DNA of 64,000 nt from positions 10,068,616 to 10,132,615 of the forward strand of contig HG738139.1 in assembly GCA_000499405.2 (NCBI GenBank), in the 5' to 3' direction. Both the position numbers and the translations under genes were made by a program. This DNA is from Onchocerca volvulus. Lineage: Eukaryota; Nematoda; Chromadorea; Rhabditida; Onchocercidae. Below, in pieces: positions 18,925 to 30,740 of this stretch (positions within the stretch are counted from its first letter, which is position 1; every line of letters begins with the position of its first letter). The notes beneath the pieces are model-generated. The model saw nothing but the letters and a program-made list of their open reading frames with translations. It did no database searches and was not told the origin of the DNA.

Positions 18925-20416
18925 TTCGACCAGATTTTTCCCCCAAAAGAAGTGGCAGAACAATGTGCTGCCAGATTTAAAGAAGCATGGTTTTGGACAT
19001 AACGATAGCGTTCAGCGAACGAGCGAAAAGACAAAGAATGGCTTAAATATATGTGTAACAGGTAAAGACATGCTTTTTTTTAACTACAAATATATATTTC
19101 CAGCTGCAAAACGATCGATCAGCTAGGATACTCTCATATCAATTGCTGGAAATTAAGAACGAAAAGGTGCCGATTGATTTCGCCTCAGGACGAATTTCAT
19201 TGCCTCATAACTTCTGCAATTTAGTAACATCAAAAGAACTGGTTGAAAAAATATTTCCCAATATTCAAAACAATATAAGAGTCACGGTTGACTGAGTGAA
19301 CGAGCTATTCTTCGGCCAAGAACAAAGACGTCAATGAATTTAACATTCAAAGCGAGACAGTCGACATTGGTATGGAAGCAGATGAAGTGGTTAATTATCC
19401 AACAGAATTTTTGAATTCATTCGATCTGCCAGGGATGCCATTACACGTACTGCAATTGAGAATCGGCGTTCCAATTATTATTTACGAAAATATCAACCAG
19501 CCAAAACTTTGCAAAGTCACGCGGCTTGCAATAAAAAAATTAAAAACAATGATGTAGAGGTAAAAATCTTGACAGGATTTTTCAAAAGTGAAAATGTCCT
19601 CATTTTTCGCATTCCTATGATTCCAACGGATATTTCAGTTTAAGAGATTGCAATCCAAATTCAGTCGGCGTTTGCAATTACCATCAACAAAGCCAAGACT
19701 ATCTTTAGAATTGTGCGGTTTAGATCTATAACGGACTACTTCTCATTTTGACAATTACATGTCACATATTCTAGAGTTGGCAAATCAGACAATTTCTACA
19801 TCTAGACAGACGAACAACAAAAAACATTGTATAAACACAAGTATTATGAAATTAAACATATTAATTGTGGACGAAAGCTGAAAGATGTCAAATAATCACA
19901 TTTATTTGTAAACAAGGAGTATTAAAGGTCAAGTGGCGCGACATAATTTCAAAACTAAGTTGAAACGATATAATTTCGACATATTTTCACACTTATAGTT
20001 TCAAAAACATATTTGCCGCCAAAATGTGCCAATTCACAAATAAACAACAAAGATCGACGCATCAACATCAACTGTTCGGAGTTCCAGGGGTTCCAGTTCA
20101 ACAGTTCAAAGCTACACAACAGTAGCATTAATCCGACAATTCAGTTGAGCAGTATTCTTCTCTACGAGCGACAATGGAAAAAATAACCCAGTGATCAATT
20201 AGATACTGAATATTCTCTGATAATTGTTTGTTACGCAGAATCACTCTACATCAATCAATTAAACTTTTCTCAATAGAATTATCTCTGTCACGCAAGACAG
20301 AAGACTTTTCCGACATCAATTACTGACTCAGTTGAGTCACATTAACAAGAAGAAGCAATTCCTAATCTAACCAGCCTATAATTCAAGTTAAAATTCGATC
20401 AGATTTTTTTCCCCAA
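18925..20416. repeat. Pair of imperfect direct repeats inside the Helitron
   Basis: AATTCGACCAGATTTTTCCC near 18925-18948 reappears as AATTCGATCAGATTTTTTTC near 20391-20416, with C-rich continuation in both. The two copies lie in the outer parts of the element. Confidence 0.5.
19108..19850 (+). pseudogene. Helitron PIF1-like helicase, C-terminal half, broken
   Basis: Three reading frames carry successive blocks of the Helitron helicase. They are LQNDRSARILSYQLLEI with GRISLPHNFCNLVTSKELVE (19108-19290), then SERAIL where the expected Trp before it is a TGA stop (about 19289-19312), then NYPTEFLNSFDLPGMPLHVL with LRIGVPIIIYENINQPKLC (19393-19515), then ILTG, IPMIPTD and LELCGL (19569-19725). 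At least two frameshifts and several stops separate them, so no functional helicase can be made. The ATPase Walker motifs, which lie further N-terminal in the family, were not found. The family unwinds DNA during rolling-circle transposition. Confidence 0.85.
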
Positions 20417-20464
20417 CATTTTCCACTTAGCCAAACTGAGCCACAACAAGTGGTATATAAAAAA

Positions 20465-20503
20465 TATATAAAAACACGCTCTTATTCAAATGCAACGTTG
20501 TGT
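20465..20503 (-). repeat. Right arm of the Helitron inverted repeat
   Basis: On the + strand it ends AAATGCAACGTTGTGT. Its reverse complement matches 18409-18447. It lies about 95 bases inside the 3' hairpin, so it is subterminal rather than terminal. Confidence 0.8.
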
Positions 20504-20596
20504 CAATTTTTCAAAGCAATCGGTAGAACTTTCGGAGATATGAGATTTTGAACAAACGAACATTCATATTTTTGTTTATATAGACTAGTTGGAACA

Positions 20597-20608
20597 TTGC
20601 CACGGCAA
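20597..20608 (+). repeat. Hairpin near the Helitron 3' end
   Basis: TTGCC-AC-GGCAA forms a 5-bp stem. It is followed about 16 bases later by CCAGTT, where a Helitron would normally end in CTRR before a host T. Confidence 0.6.
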
Positions 20609-20639
20609 CGCGTGACCGGGTCCAGTTAATTATCATATA

Positions 20640-23129
20640 AATCAGTACATAATGATGGTGACAGTGTTAATAGTGATAATGAATATGACAATGGAAGAAA
20701 AATGTCTTGTTGAAATAATAATCATAGTATGAATGAAAGAATCGTGTGAATTTTAGTTAATCAAAATATATAAATATATAAATGTGTATGTCAAAGTAGA
20801 AAAAGTTTGAGGAGAATAGAGATATTTGTCAGATTTAAAACATGAATTTCCTCGAAATTTAAGCAGACAAAAATTGGCTCAGATATTTCCGATTATATGC
20901 CTGCGGGATGGATTTTTTTTTTTAGTTTCATCTTATGTACTTCAAATTTATCCGAAATATTTTATTTTTTTGCACTTTTTTTCAAGTAATTTTCAAATTT
21001 TTCAATTTTACTAATGGATTTGTTGATGACTGTGCTGGAATGAAAATAATAGAAATAAAGATATGAGCAATGTTATGATACGATTTATTGATTAATTTTT
21101 TATATTTTCATCGTCAATTTAATAAACATTCAGTCATTTGGCATAATTTATTTTCGAAAGTAAAAGAAGATCGCTGTTAGTTTTCTCTTAGCTTTACAAC
21201 AGAATGTTAAAAGCTTTCTTCTCCCTGATCCGAAAAATTTATCATTCAAAAATTTTTCACAAATAGCAAATTTCAATTATGCCATATGATGTATGATTTA
21301 ATGATTAAAATCTTTTATCTTATCAATTAGCATATTATGCAATTTATTCTGAAATTTCCATACTTTTTTATAATTTGTTCCAGAATTTGCATATTTTTTT
21401 GCAATTTAAAATATGAAACATATTGAAAATTCAAATTTTTTTATCTATAAGCTTGTAAATAACTGTTTTTATAAATGAAAAAATTTTCGAATTTTAAGAA
21501 ATTGTAAAACTTTTCTTATCCTTTACATTATCATTTTTTGACTTGAATTACTTAACGCTCTGTGATAAACATAAATCGAACAAGTATACGAATTTGTATT
21601 TTTCTATCAAAAGAATCCTTTTTGATGCAGTAAGAAAGGAAATTGATCGATGATCAATCCACAATAATCCCATAAAATCCTTTCTAAGATTTATGAATAA
21701 TGTTGTCGATTGGTTTTAAATTTTTTTTTAACTTTTGAAACAAAGCTTTCGGATTATCAAAAAACCTTTCGGAACTCTTTTTGAAGAAATGTAATGTCAG
21801 AGGATATATGTGTGTGTATTTTAGTATGACATACTTGAAATTTACGTAATATTAGTAATTTAATAATGTCCGGAAATAGATAATCGATATACTGTTTCTA
21901 CTTTCCATTCATAATATTGATTTTCTTTTTTTTTTTTTAAATTTCGTTTCTTTTGTAATCAGTATCTTTTAAATATCGACTTTCTATTTTATTAAAGACA
22001 TCTATTACCTATTAAATACCAAATAGGCATCGAAATGTTTGACTGTTTAAAAATTTTAATATTAGGAAGAAAATTTTATAACAATTTATTCTACCTTTCA
22101 TTCCAAATTTAATGAATTTATTTTATCAATTACATAACTGATAAGGGAAAAATAGACAAATTATTCATTATTTAAAAAAAAATTCCACAAAAATAGAAAC
22201 GAAGTTTAGGGAAAAAATTCGTTTTTCCTTTTTTTAAATAAATTATTTATTAGGAAAAAATATTTTTTTCCAATAAGATTGGTGAGAGAAATGAAATTTT
22301 GATCGATTTAGAATTAATGAAAAAAAAATGAGGTTAATTTCAATTATGCCATTAACTCGTTTTTTTCAAATTATAATTTGAATTTTATTACCATTTTTCA
22401 CTCTATTTTCGAAAATCCACTTGTCAATTTTAATTCAATTTAATATGCAGAAAAATGTTAATAATATGTATGCTATGCTTTCTTTTTTTTTTCATATTTT
22501 ACTAACACATTAAAATACATTTATATATTTCGTTATCATTTCAGTTTATTTATTGTTTTCAAGAAATCAAATAATATACTTTATATTTCGAATAAGAAAG
22601 TGAAGAAATATATAAGCCAACTCTAACCAATCGATTGACTGAATATGAATTCAACTTATAAATCATTCAATAATTATTAAAATACTTAAAATTTGCTTGT
22701 TGGATTTAGAAAATTCCTGATAAATTTAAAAAATTATTTTTTATGGCTTCTTAATATATTGAGACTTTTTGATTTTAAAAATTTTATACCCAATATTTCT
22801 TGATGACTATTGATTAAATATTATCTATGCTACTGTAATTGAAGTATTTCATTTTTTTCAAATTTTGCTTTAAAATTTTTAATGAAATGAAGGATAAGAT
22901 AATTAATGTTATTTGCGGAAAGAAATTATTTGTAATCGTGGAATTGTCAAGTGAAAAAATTTCGAGAAGTTGGAAATAGTTTTTATTTTGTATTTCAAGT
23001 GATTTGTTGATTTTTCCTTTTTCTTTTCCTTCTTTTTTCACTCATTTTAAAAAATTGCAAAAGAGCCCGTAATTATATTAAAAAAAAATAATTAATGAAT
23101 TCAATTTTTCATTAATATTTCGATTATAG
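20640..23129. other. Intergenic, no gene seen
   Basis: AT-rich with frequent in-frame stops. The short ORFs are Phe/Leu/Lys-rich and lack splice context. It may hold the promoter, or unseen upstream exons, of the gene starting at 23134. Confidence 0.5.
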
Positions 23130-23133
23130 TAAA

Positions 23134-26100
23134 ATGACGACAAATTATTCATCTAATTCTTCACCAACATGCAGTGGATGTCATTGTTTGCAGGTATCAA
23201 ACTATTTTTTTTTTCAAATCTTTTTTTAATTTTGCAGTTTTTTCGACTTTCGCTAGTATTGTTTTTTGGAAAATTCGAAATGTTATTGCAAAAACTCGAA
23301 ATTTAAGAAGATAAGTGCAAAATTTGAATGATATTATCATTCTAAAAATTCCGAAAAGATTTTTAAGACTACAAACTTTACTCTTCTTCAAATTTCGCGA
23401 AAGTCTGTAAATTTTTTCAATTAATTTTCATTTATAAAACAAATTTTCAAAGGAAAAAAAAAAAGAAAAGTGAAAATTCTGAATTAAATATTGCCTACAA
23501 ATATGAATTACATTCGACTTAGATTTATTTCTTTTTACTTATTCGAAATATTTATTATGTTTCTTTTGTGTAACAATCACAATTTTCTTTGGAATAACAA
23601 AAATTTTTCATTTCCACTTTATTTTCCAAAATTTCTATTCACTAAACATTATTTGCATTTTCCCAAATTAAATTAAATTTAAAGCTTAACGTAACAAAAT
23701 TATGAAATCAAAAAAAAAAAAAAAAACAAAAGATTACATAAAATTAATCACCATTCCGTTATCTTTCTGATATTTATTTTGCCTTTTTTTTTCCGGCTTT
23801 TGGGATTTTTTTTCTTTTTTTTTTTTTAGCTTAAATAAATCACTCGTATTGCATAAAGAAAATCTTAAGTTATGGTTAAAAGAGTAGAAATGGGCATTCT
23901 AAATGTGGAATTCAAAATTGTTTCCGAGAAAAGATGAAGAAACTTGGCAAAATCCTCAGAATGATTTATGATGCTCAGCTGGACAGGAAGAAGATCTTCA
24001 GGAAACACATTAGTATTCTCTTTCGAGTAGAAATTAGGATAAATTGCTAATTTCTTCTGCAACTTATGATTTATATCCTATCCGAATATAATGATTAAAT
24101 TAGCAAATCTAATTGAGATCAGAGCTTTTTGTTTATAATTTGCATCCAAATAACTCAACATCAATCATCAATTAATGAACAAGTATTTAGTAAACAAACC
24201 TTAGTTATTACTTGATAAATAAGCCTTATCTCTTATTCAGTAAACAAATCTCCGAATGATGTATATATTATTATTGCTTTTTACTAGGCTTACAATAAAT
24301 ATTTCATAATTTACTGATAATTTGTTAATACAATTAGTCTTAAATTCTGTTTTTTATAAATAACCTTAATTGTTTAATATAATAATAATTTTGAATAATT
24401 CATATAAAATTTGTTAAATGTGAAATTTTTGGAAAAATTTGAAAATCAAATCATCTTAAATTTTGATTTATATACTACCAACAGATATTTAAACTTTTTC
24501 TAAAAATTTATGAGAAATGATTAAATTTCAGATATTAGGAGAACATATTTGGGTCTTATAATAAGCTAGAAGTTATTCGGCAAAAATGATCTTTCTCATC
24601 TATAACTGAGCATATATCGAAGTGCAAAGGTTGAAATTGTAAATTTCTCTTTTCCTTTTTTTTTTTCATTTTTCAAAACTCTTATAATTGATAGCTAATC
24701 AATGATATGTAAGCATAAAATATTTGAAAGTTTAGTATTCTTGCTTTTCGTGCTAATTTAAAATTTTCAATTTAACAGTAATATAAGAGAATGAACGAAA
24801 TAATATTTTGTTAATTCATTTCTTGCGAAAATGACAGTTATAATTCAGATATAAATTATATTATGTTAGATCATTAATACTAATTATGTTACAATTTAAA
24901 GTACTGGTTCCAGGTCAAAGTATTAGTTATTTTATTAATTACTTTTGATTCAAATTGTTAATTACATTACGATTCAAAGTGCTAATCAAAGTACACTGAT
25001 TGCACTTCTTGACAAACCCTGAAAATGTCGACTGATTTATTGATTAATTAGCCATTTGATAGAAATCAAATTTGAAAAAATGTTAAGTTTTTTTCTGAGG
25101 AATGCGTTTAAATAGTTTTTAATTAAATCTAAATACCTTCTACTATACATTTTATTTTACTAAATTTTTTTCTAAATAAAAACGTTTATAAAATCAGATT
25201 TTTAGCTTCTCAACTTTGAATTTTTATTTCTAGTTAAATTTTAATTATGTATTTGTTATGGAAGTCATATCAGAAGTAATTATCATGTTAATTAATGACA
25301 TACATTACTAATATTAACGACATCAAAATTTGAAAATAGCAATATCAGAAGAAAGTACATCTGTGGTTATTTAACTTTTCTTTGAAGTTTTTGAATTTTA
25401 ATAAATTATTTTTTTGGTATTTAAAAATTAAACAATTTATTCTTTTATTTTACCATCCTTAACCTAGGAAATAAGATTGGGAGTGACATTTGGAACGTTA
25501 TGGAAAAAAAAAAAAAAACAGAAATTTTCTATCACCATATGCTTCAAAGAGAGATATGAATCATTTGATTGTAAAGAAAAAGGAAAATGAGCAATTTGAA
25601 ATTATATTTTCCATCTGATCTCAAATCGAAAAGAAAAATTCTTCTTTTCCTTTTTTTCTTTAAAAATTTCTACAAAATTTACAATCTACTAAATTCTTTA
25701 CAACAAATTGTCTTCAAAATGTTTTGATTTATGACAGTTTTTTTTAAATTATTTTTTAATTTAAATAAACTTTTGTACTTTTATTACTTTTCTTTTTGAA
25801 TAATAATAATTGTTGATTTTTCTTTTTTTTCCAAATAATTATCAAACTTAAAGTGAATTTTTTTTTAATAATCAGTTTACAATGTTTTTTTTATAATCTT
25901 TAAAAAAAAAGAAAAAAAAGGATAAAATTCACATCGCTTATTATGTGCAAAACTTTTCCAGATTCAAGCGGATGAAAATTATCAGAATATGGCTCAATCG
26001 GAAAAGAAATATATCATAACGAAAAATGTTTCGAGCAATCAAAGTATACATTAATTCAAATAGAATTAAAATGAAGAAGCGTCTAATTGGTTTTTCAATC

Positions 26101-29100
26101 TAAAAAAATTGTCATTCGAAAAATGGAAATGAATGAATAATATACCAAAAGTTTTTTATTTTTCCTTTTCTATTTTATTCATTTTTTTATTTGCTTATTT
26201 ATTTTATCGACCGATATTTTTTGTTTACTGAATTAACATCAATTTAAGACGTATAAAATGTAATAATTTCAAATTCGACTTCTTTTCAATTATTGATTTA
26301 AAAAAATGAAACTTCGGATATCATAAGATAATTGTTGAAGCTGAAAAATAAATTTTAATGAGTCTAATAAATAAATTATTATAAATTAATTTTTGATACA
26401 TAAGACCAAAATATATCGATATGTTTAATATATCAATATTGGTGTTGGTCACTAGTACTGATATAATCATACTGCTAATATAATCATAATCATAACTATA
26501 ATTATAATCATTTCTATTAATATTATCATTTATATCTCCATTAAGAATTCTGTAAATAAATAATTATAAACAATTCCTGCAATTAAATAGCCATCAAGGT
26601 AAATAATTGCTAAAAACCTTATAATTAAATAATCACTAATATATTTATTTATTATAAATACCATACTTTTACGAATATTTATATTAACCATTATTACGTG
26701 ATTATGATCATCATTATTACTATAATTACAATTTTTATCTCATTATTTCTTAATCAAGACTATTATTATTAGTATAATCATAATTATTATTCTATGATTT
26801 AAGATGATTACAACTATTCATGATATTATTTTCCTTCTTTTTCAGACAGTAATAAAAAACTATTACGAAGAACAATGAAAGTAAAATTGGAAGAAGTATC
26901 AACACCTACACATTTCGAGTATTTCATTTTTCTTCTTTATTTTTATTTTTCAGAGTTTCAATTAATTTTTTAAATTTTCAATAAAATTTTAACTTTTAAC
27001 ATGTTTATAGTAGTTATGTAATGACTTATTACGTAATTTTAAGATTTATTCGCTCCAAATAATTTTCCTTCCAAGTATACCAAACAAATTTTTCAGACAT
27101 TTGGTACATATTGAAAATTTACAATCGAATGCCAATAATTTTGTTGTGACAGAATTATCACATGATCCAATCATCAGAAATATTTTCAATATGATCGAGA
27201 AAAATATCACCGAAATGGATAGTAATACTATTAGTGTTACCGCACCGACTAATAATGATAATATTACAGAATTGTATCTGGAATCAAATATGAAAAGTCA
27301 GGAAAGCAATCCTGAAAATGTCACAGTTTATATTCATGATATCGAAACATATGATAATTTGAATAATTTCGCTGTTTCATCTTGTATATTAGACGAAAAA
27401 CAATCAGTACAGAAACGAAATAACTTGAAGTTGAATTTGAAATGTCGCCGAAGAGCGTCAGATGTTGATAAAGATCAATCGATACCGAGTACTTTGACAC
27501 AAAGTTTCGAAGAAAAAGACAATCAAAATAGTTCCAAAAGTTTCCTTATGCTACCAACACAGAGGAATCTTGTATCGACTTCATCCTCAGACTCTATCGA
27601 AACTACATCACCTATAACACCAATCACACCAAAATCGGTACCATTCCAGTATTCTGATCCACAAAAACAAGGAGCTACTTATGATGATCTCATTTCTGAG
27701 AATACCAGAAAGCTAATATCACCGTTATGTGAGAATCAGGAAGCTATAATTGTTGATTCAAAGATAACGGATATGAATGGCTCTGAACAAAAGTTTATCG
27801 ATATCAAGGACCAGATGGAAATTCAGCAAGCACTAAAGCAGTTGGATGATGCACTCGATGAGCAAATTACCACAGAAAGCTTCCTAACTTTGAATCCAAA
27901 CAAGTCCAATGCGGAGATGTTTGAGAGGAAGACTGAATCCATGAAATCAAAGGATAGTAAAAAATCGGTAAAACAATTAGTTGAAATGCTTAATTCAAAA
28001 CAATTACAATTTAGAATGTGGAATATACCGCCGAAATTACAGCCAGTTGTAGCTAATCAGAATTCAGATTTCACTTCTGATAGTGAAGACAATACAGAAA
28101 TAGAAACATCGTCGTATATATCTGGATTAGAATTAAACGCTGATTCGGACATGTCGCATAAACAATCAAAACCATCTCTTATTGGTGTCAATATTTTTGA
28201 TTTTGGTGATGGAAAATCGATAGCGGAAATAATTGCTGAGAAACGAAGTTATAAAAATTGCTCACTTCAAAAACTTCCACCAACATCACCAAAACCAATA
28301 TTGAATAAACCACTTTCGATTCCGAAAGTAAATATTTCAGATGAGGATGAAGAGCATAATTGGCTTCTTCCATCATCAAGTCAATCAATTCCTTCGTCTG
28401 AAAAACCATTGTTCAATGATCGAAAGTCGAAAATTCAAGAGAAACATCAGAAAACATCAAGTTTTGAAATGCTGCCTACAGTTATCAAAGTTCATGATAC
28501 AGAATCCCATCCTGTAACTCATGTTTCTACTGCAATACCATCAAATATTAGTACTATTCGAAAGGATTCAAGTCAACAGCAAAGTTCTGAAGTACAGTAT
28601 GTGATAATCAATAATATTTATGAAAATTTAAGTGAAAGTGGTAATGAAAAATATTTGGAAACATCCTTTGATGGACCAATTGCAATGACATTAATAAGTG
28701 AAAGCAAAAATGGTAGAACAAAGAAGAAGTTGACACAAACTTGTGATAAGGTAATTCCTTTTCTTTCGTTTGAATCATCAGTTTCTTTTATAAGATTACA
28801 TATAGTTATACAGAATCAGATTATTGTTCATTTCAGTTATACAAACTAAAATCATGATTATGTAGAATTAGAATAATTTATTTCAGCTTATAAAATGTGA
28901 TAACAACAAGTTCTTGTCTTGATAACTTATTGATAAGTTTTTTTTTTTTTTTTGTCACTTCTACTAACAATTCTTATAGTGAGAGAATTTTTTAGAATGC
29001 TTCACACATGTTACATGAACGACAACAACGAAAGGATTCTGTTGATAAAGGAAAACTTTTTGGCGATAATACTTCAACCGTTATTTCTATTTCATCAGAT

Positions 29101-30612
29101 GATACTACTAATCATGTTCATGACGTAAAATGGCGAAACGATCACGTGAACCGAGTAAATTTTGATAAATCAATAGAAAATGATCGAAATTCAGGACCGA
29201 TACCAGCACCACGAGCATGTTTTAAACGTAACAGTTACGATTCCGTTTCGGATAAACAAATGATGCAACGTAGCACTTCGATGTGCTCTACTTCAATTAA
29301 CAAAGAATCGAATGATAGTGCAGTGAAATCCATCCCTAACAACATTCGACAGTATCCGACAATCACGAATCGATCATTCTCAATGTCCATTCCGGAAACA
29401 GCCAGAATTCCGGACGAAAAATTACTGAAACGGCCTAAACCGGCACCACGACAAATTGATTCCATAAAACGGGCGATAACAACTGTTGATGTGCCTGAGG
29501 TTAATGTAATTATCTTAATTTTATTCTTCTTAATTATTTTCTATTTTTCAATTTCCATATTTATAAATGCAAATATAATTTCAATTTCAAACTTAATATT
29601 TCAATTTCAATTTCATATTTTACTCTAATATTACAGTGTTTTAGTTCTCTGAATGAGAAATTATGTGATTAATTTTCTACGAAAGTTAACGATACATTTA
29701 CTGATTTGAAAAGTAATAAATTAATTGCACTATTTCATTTGATTATTTAATTGCTCGATTATGAAACAATATGCTATTTGTTTATTTGATTATAAACTTT
29801 TAGGGATGGCGTAAATTGGAAGTTAAAACTCTATTAAAAAACGGCACTTAATTTTATTCAAATCTGATACAATTTTCGAATTTTTAGATTGCAAATAGAA
29901 ATTTTGATAAGGAGTCGAAACGACCAGTGCCAATACCACGGCAAAGTAAACTTAAGGTCGTCCATTACATTGTTGATTTAAATCAAAATTTTAGGTTTTC
30001 TTTTTCTTTCTAATCTACAAAGTCAATAAATAACAAAATATTAATATGAAATATGTTGCAATTAAGAAAAAAAATGTCAATTTTTTAAGGTACAATTATC
30101 GGTTATTTTCTGATTTTTAATTATTACTTGAGAAGAAGACTTAAAATAATATTATTAGCTCAATATGTTATAATATTGCTATCATAATTTCTTAAATATA
30201 TGCTTTAAATATAAAGTATTATTCCAATTTCCATTATTAAATATGAATTCATCTAATTAAATTTGCTTGATAAGTTATCAATTTATAATTTCAGGCAGCA
30301 TTAAATGATGATTTGTTGAAGAAAAATGCTTTTGCTGTAACGAAAATCCAGCATGGAATCGTCAATAGACCGGAATCAATGGTAATTGTCAACTTTTCTA
30401 CGACTTTTTTTGTTGAAAAAAGCTAGAAATAGCGGGAGAAGCAGAAGAGAGATGGGAGAGATGGAAGGAAATGAAGCGAAGTAGTTATTTTAGCGAAAAT
30501 TTCCTAAGAAATTTATTAGTTATGCTCATTTTTGCAGATAACAATAGCAAAAACGATGAATAAAGTGAACGAAGAAGACAGTAGTAGGAACGAATGGATG
30601 TTACGTTTGTAA
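23134..30612 (+). CDS. Long, probably disordered nematode protein with three PxxxPR motifs; family not recognised
   Basis: Exons: 23134-23193, 25962-26043, 26846-26918, 27097-28750, 28996-29499, 29888-29956, 30295-30381, 30538-30612 (stop TAA). All are GT-AG with matching phases, giving about 867 residues. No enzyme or membrane domain is visible. The N-terminus has a Cys cluster (CSGCHC, residues 13-18). The 552-residue main exon is rich in Ser, Asn, Thr, Glu and Lys, with acidic patches such as SDEDEEHNW and SSSDS runs. The C-terminal third holds PIPAPR (691-696), PKPAPR (770-775) and PVPIPR (804-809). In known biology PxxxPR is the atypical ligand of CIN85/CD2AP-type SH3 domains, so an adaptor or scaffold role is inferred, not shown. 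The first exon is the least certain: it is separated by a 2.8-kb intron, though a TTATAG acceptor ends 4 bases before its ATG. More upstream exons are possible. Confidence 0.75.
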
Positions 30613-30734
30613 TAATTTTGTTTTTAAATTCGAATTTTATAATTTGACCAGTTTCTTCAAAGGATCAATTTAATTACTGGTAGAAAGTAAATAATATATT
30701 CTATCTGAAATTTATATTATCATGATTTTTGAAT

Positions 30735-30740
30735 AATAAA
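30735..30740 (+). promoter_or_regulatory. Poly(A) signal of the PxxxPR gene
   Basis: AATAAA lies 123 bases after the TAA stop. Confidence 0.5.

Larger units (their letters stand above)
18409..20630 (+). mobile_element. Degenerate Helitron-type rolling-circle transposon
   Basis: Three signs agree. First, broken Helitron helicase sequence lies at 19108-19850. Second, the 3' side carries Helitron-like end sequence: TTCGGAGATATGAGATT with a run of AACAAACGAACA-type sequence (20535-20565), then a GC-rich hairpin (20597-20608) followed by CGCGTGACCGGGTCCAGTT. Third, a 39-bp imperfect inverted repeat brackets the body (18409-18447 and 20465-20503). The element is richer in G+C than its flanks, as expected of a relatively recent arrival. 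Exact ends are uncertain: the 3' end is probably close to 20625, and the 5' end may lie somewhat upstream of 18409. No Rep/HUH motif was recognised, so the N-terminal part is lost or decayed. Confidence 0.8.

Noticed and set aside
28751..28849. C-terminal end of the large ORF starting at 27101
   Set aside because: A GATAAG|GTAATT donor at 28750 joins in phase to 28996, so this is intron. The apparent TTG start at 27101 is also internal to an exon.
29500..29628. Hydrophobic end of the ORF that contains exon 28996-29499 (ILILFFLIIFYF)
   Set aside because: It follows a GAG|GTTAATG donor and is AT-rich intron read-through, not a membrane anchor, because the downstream exons join in phase.
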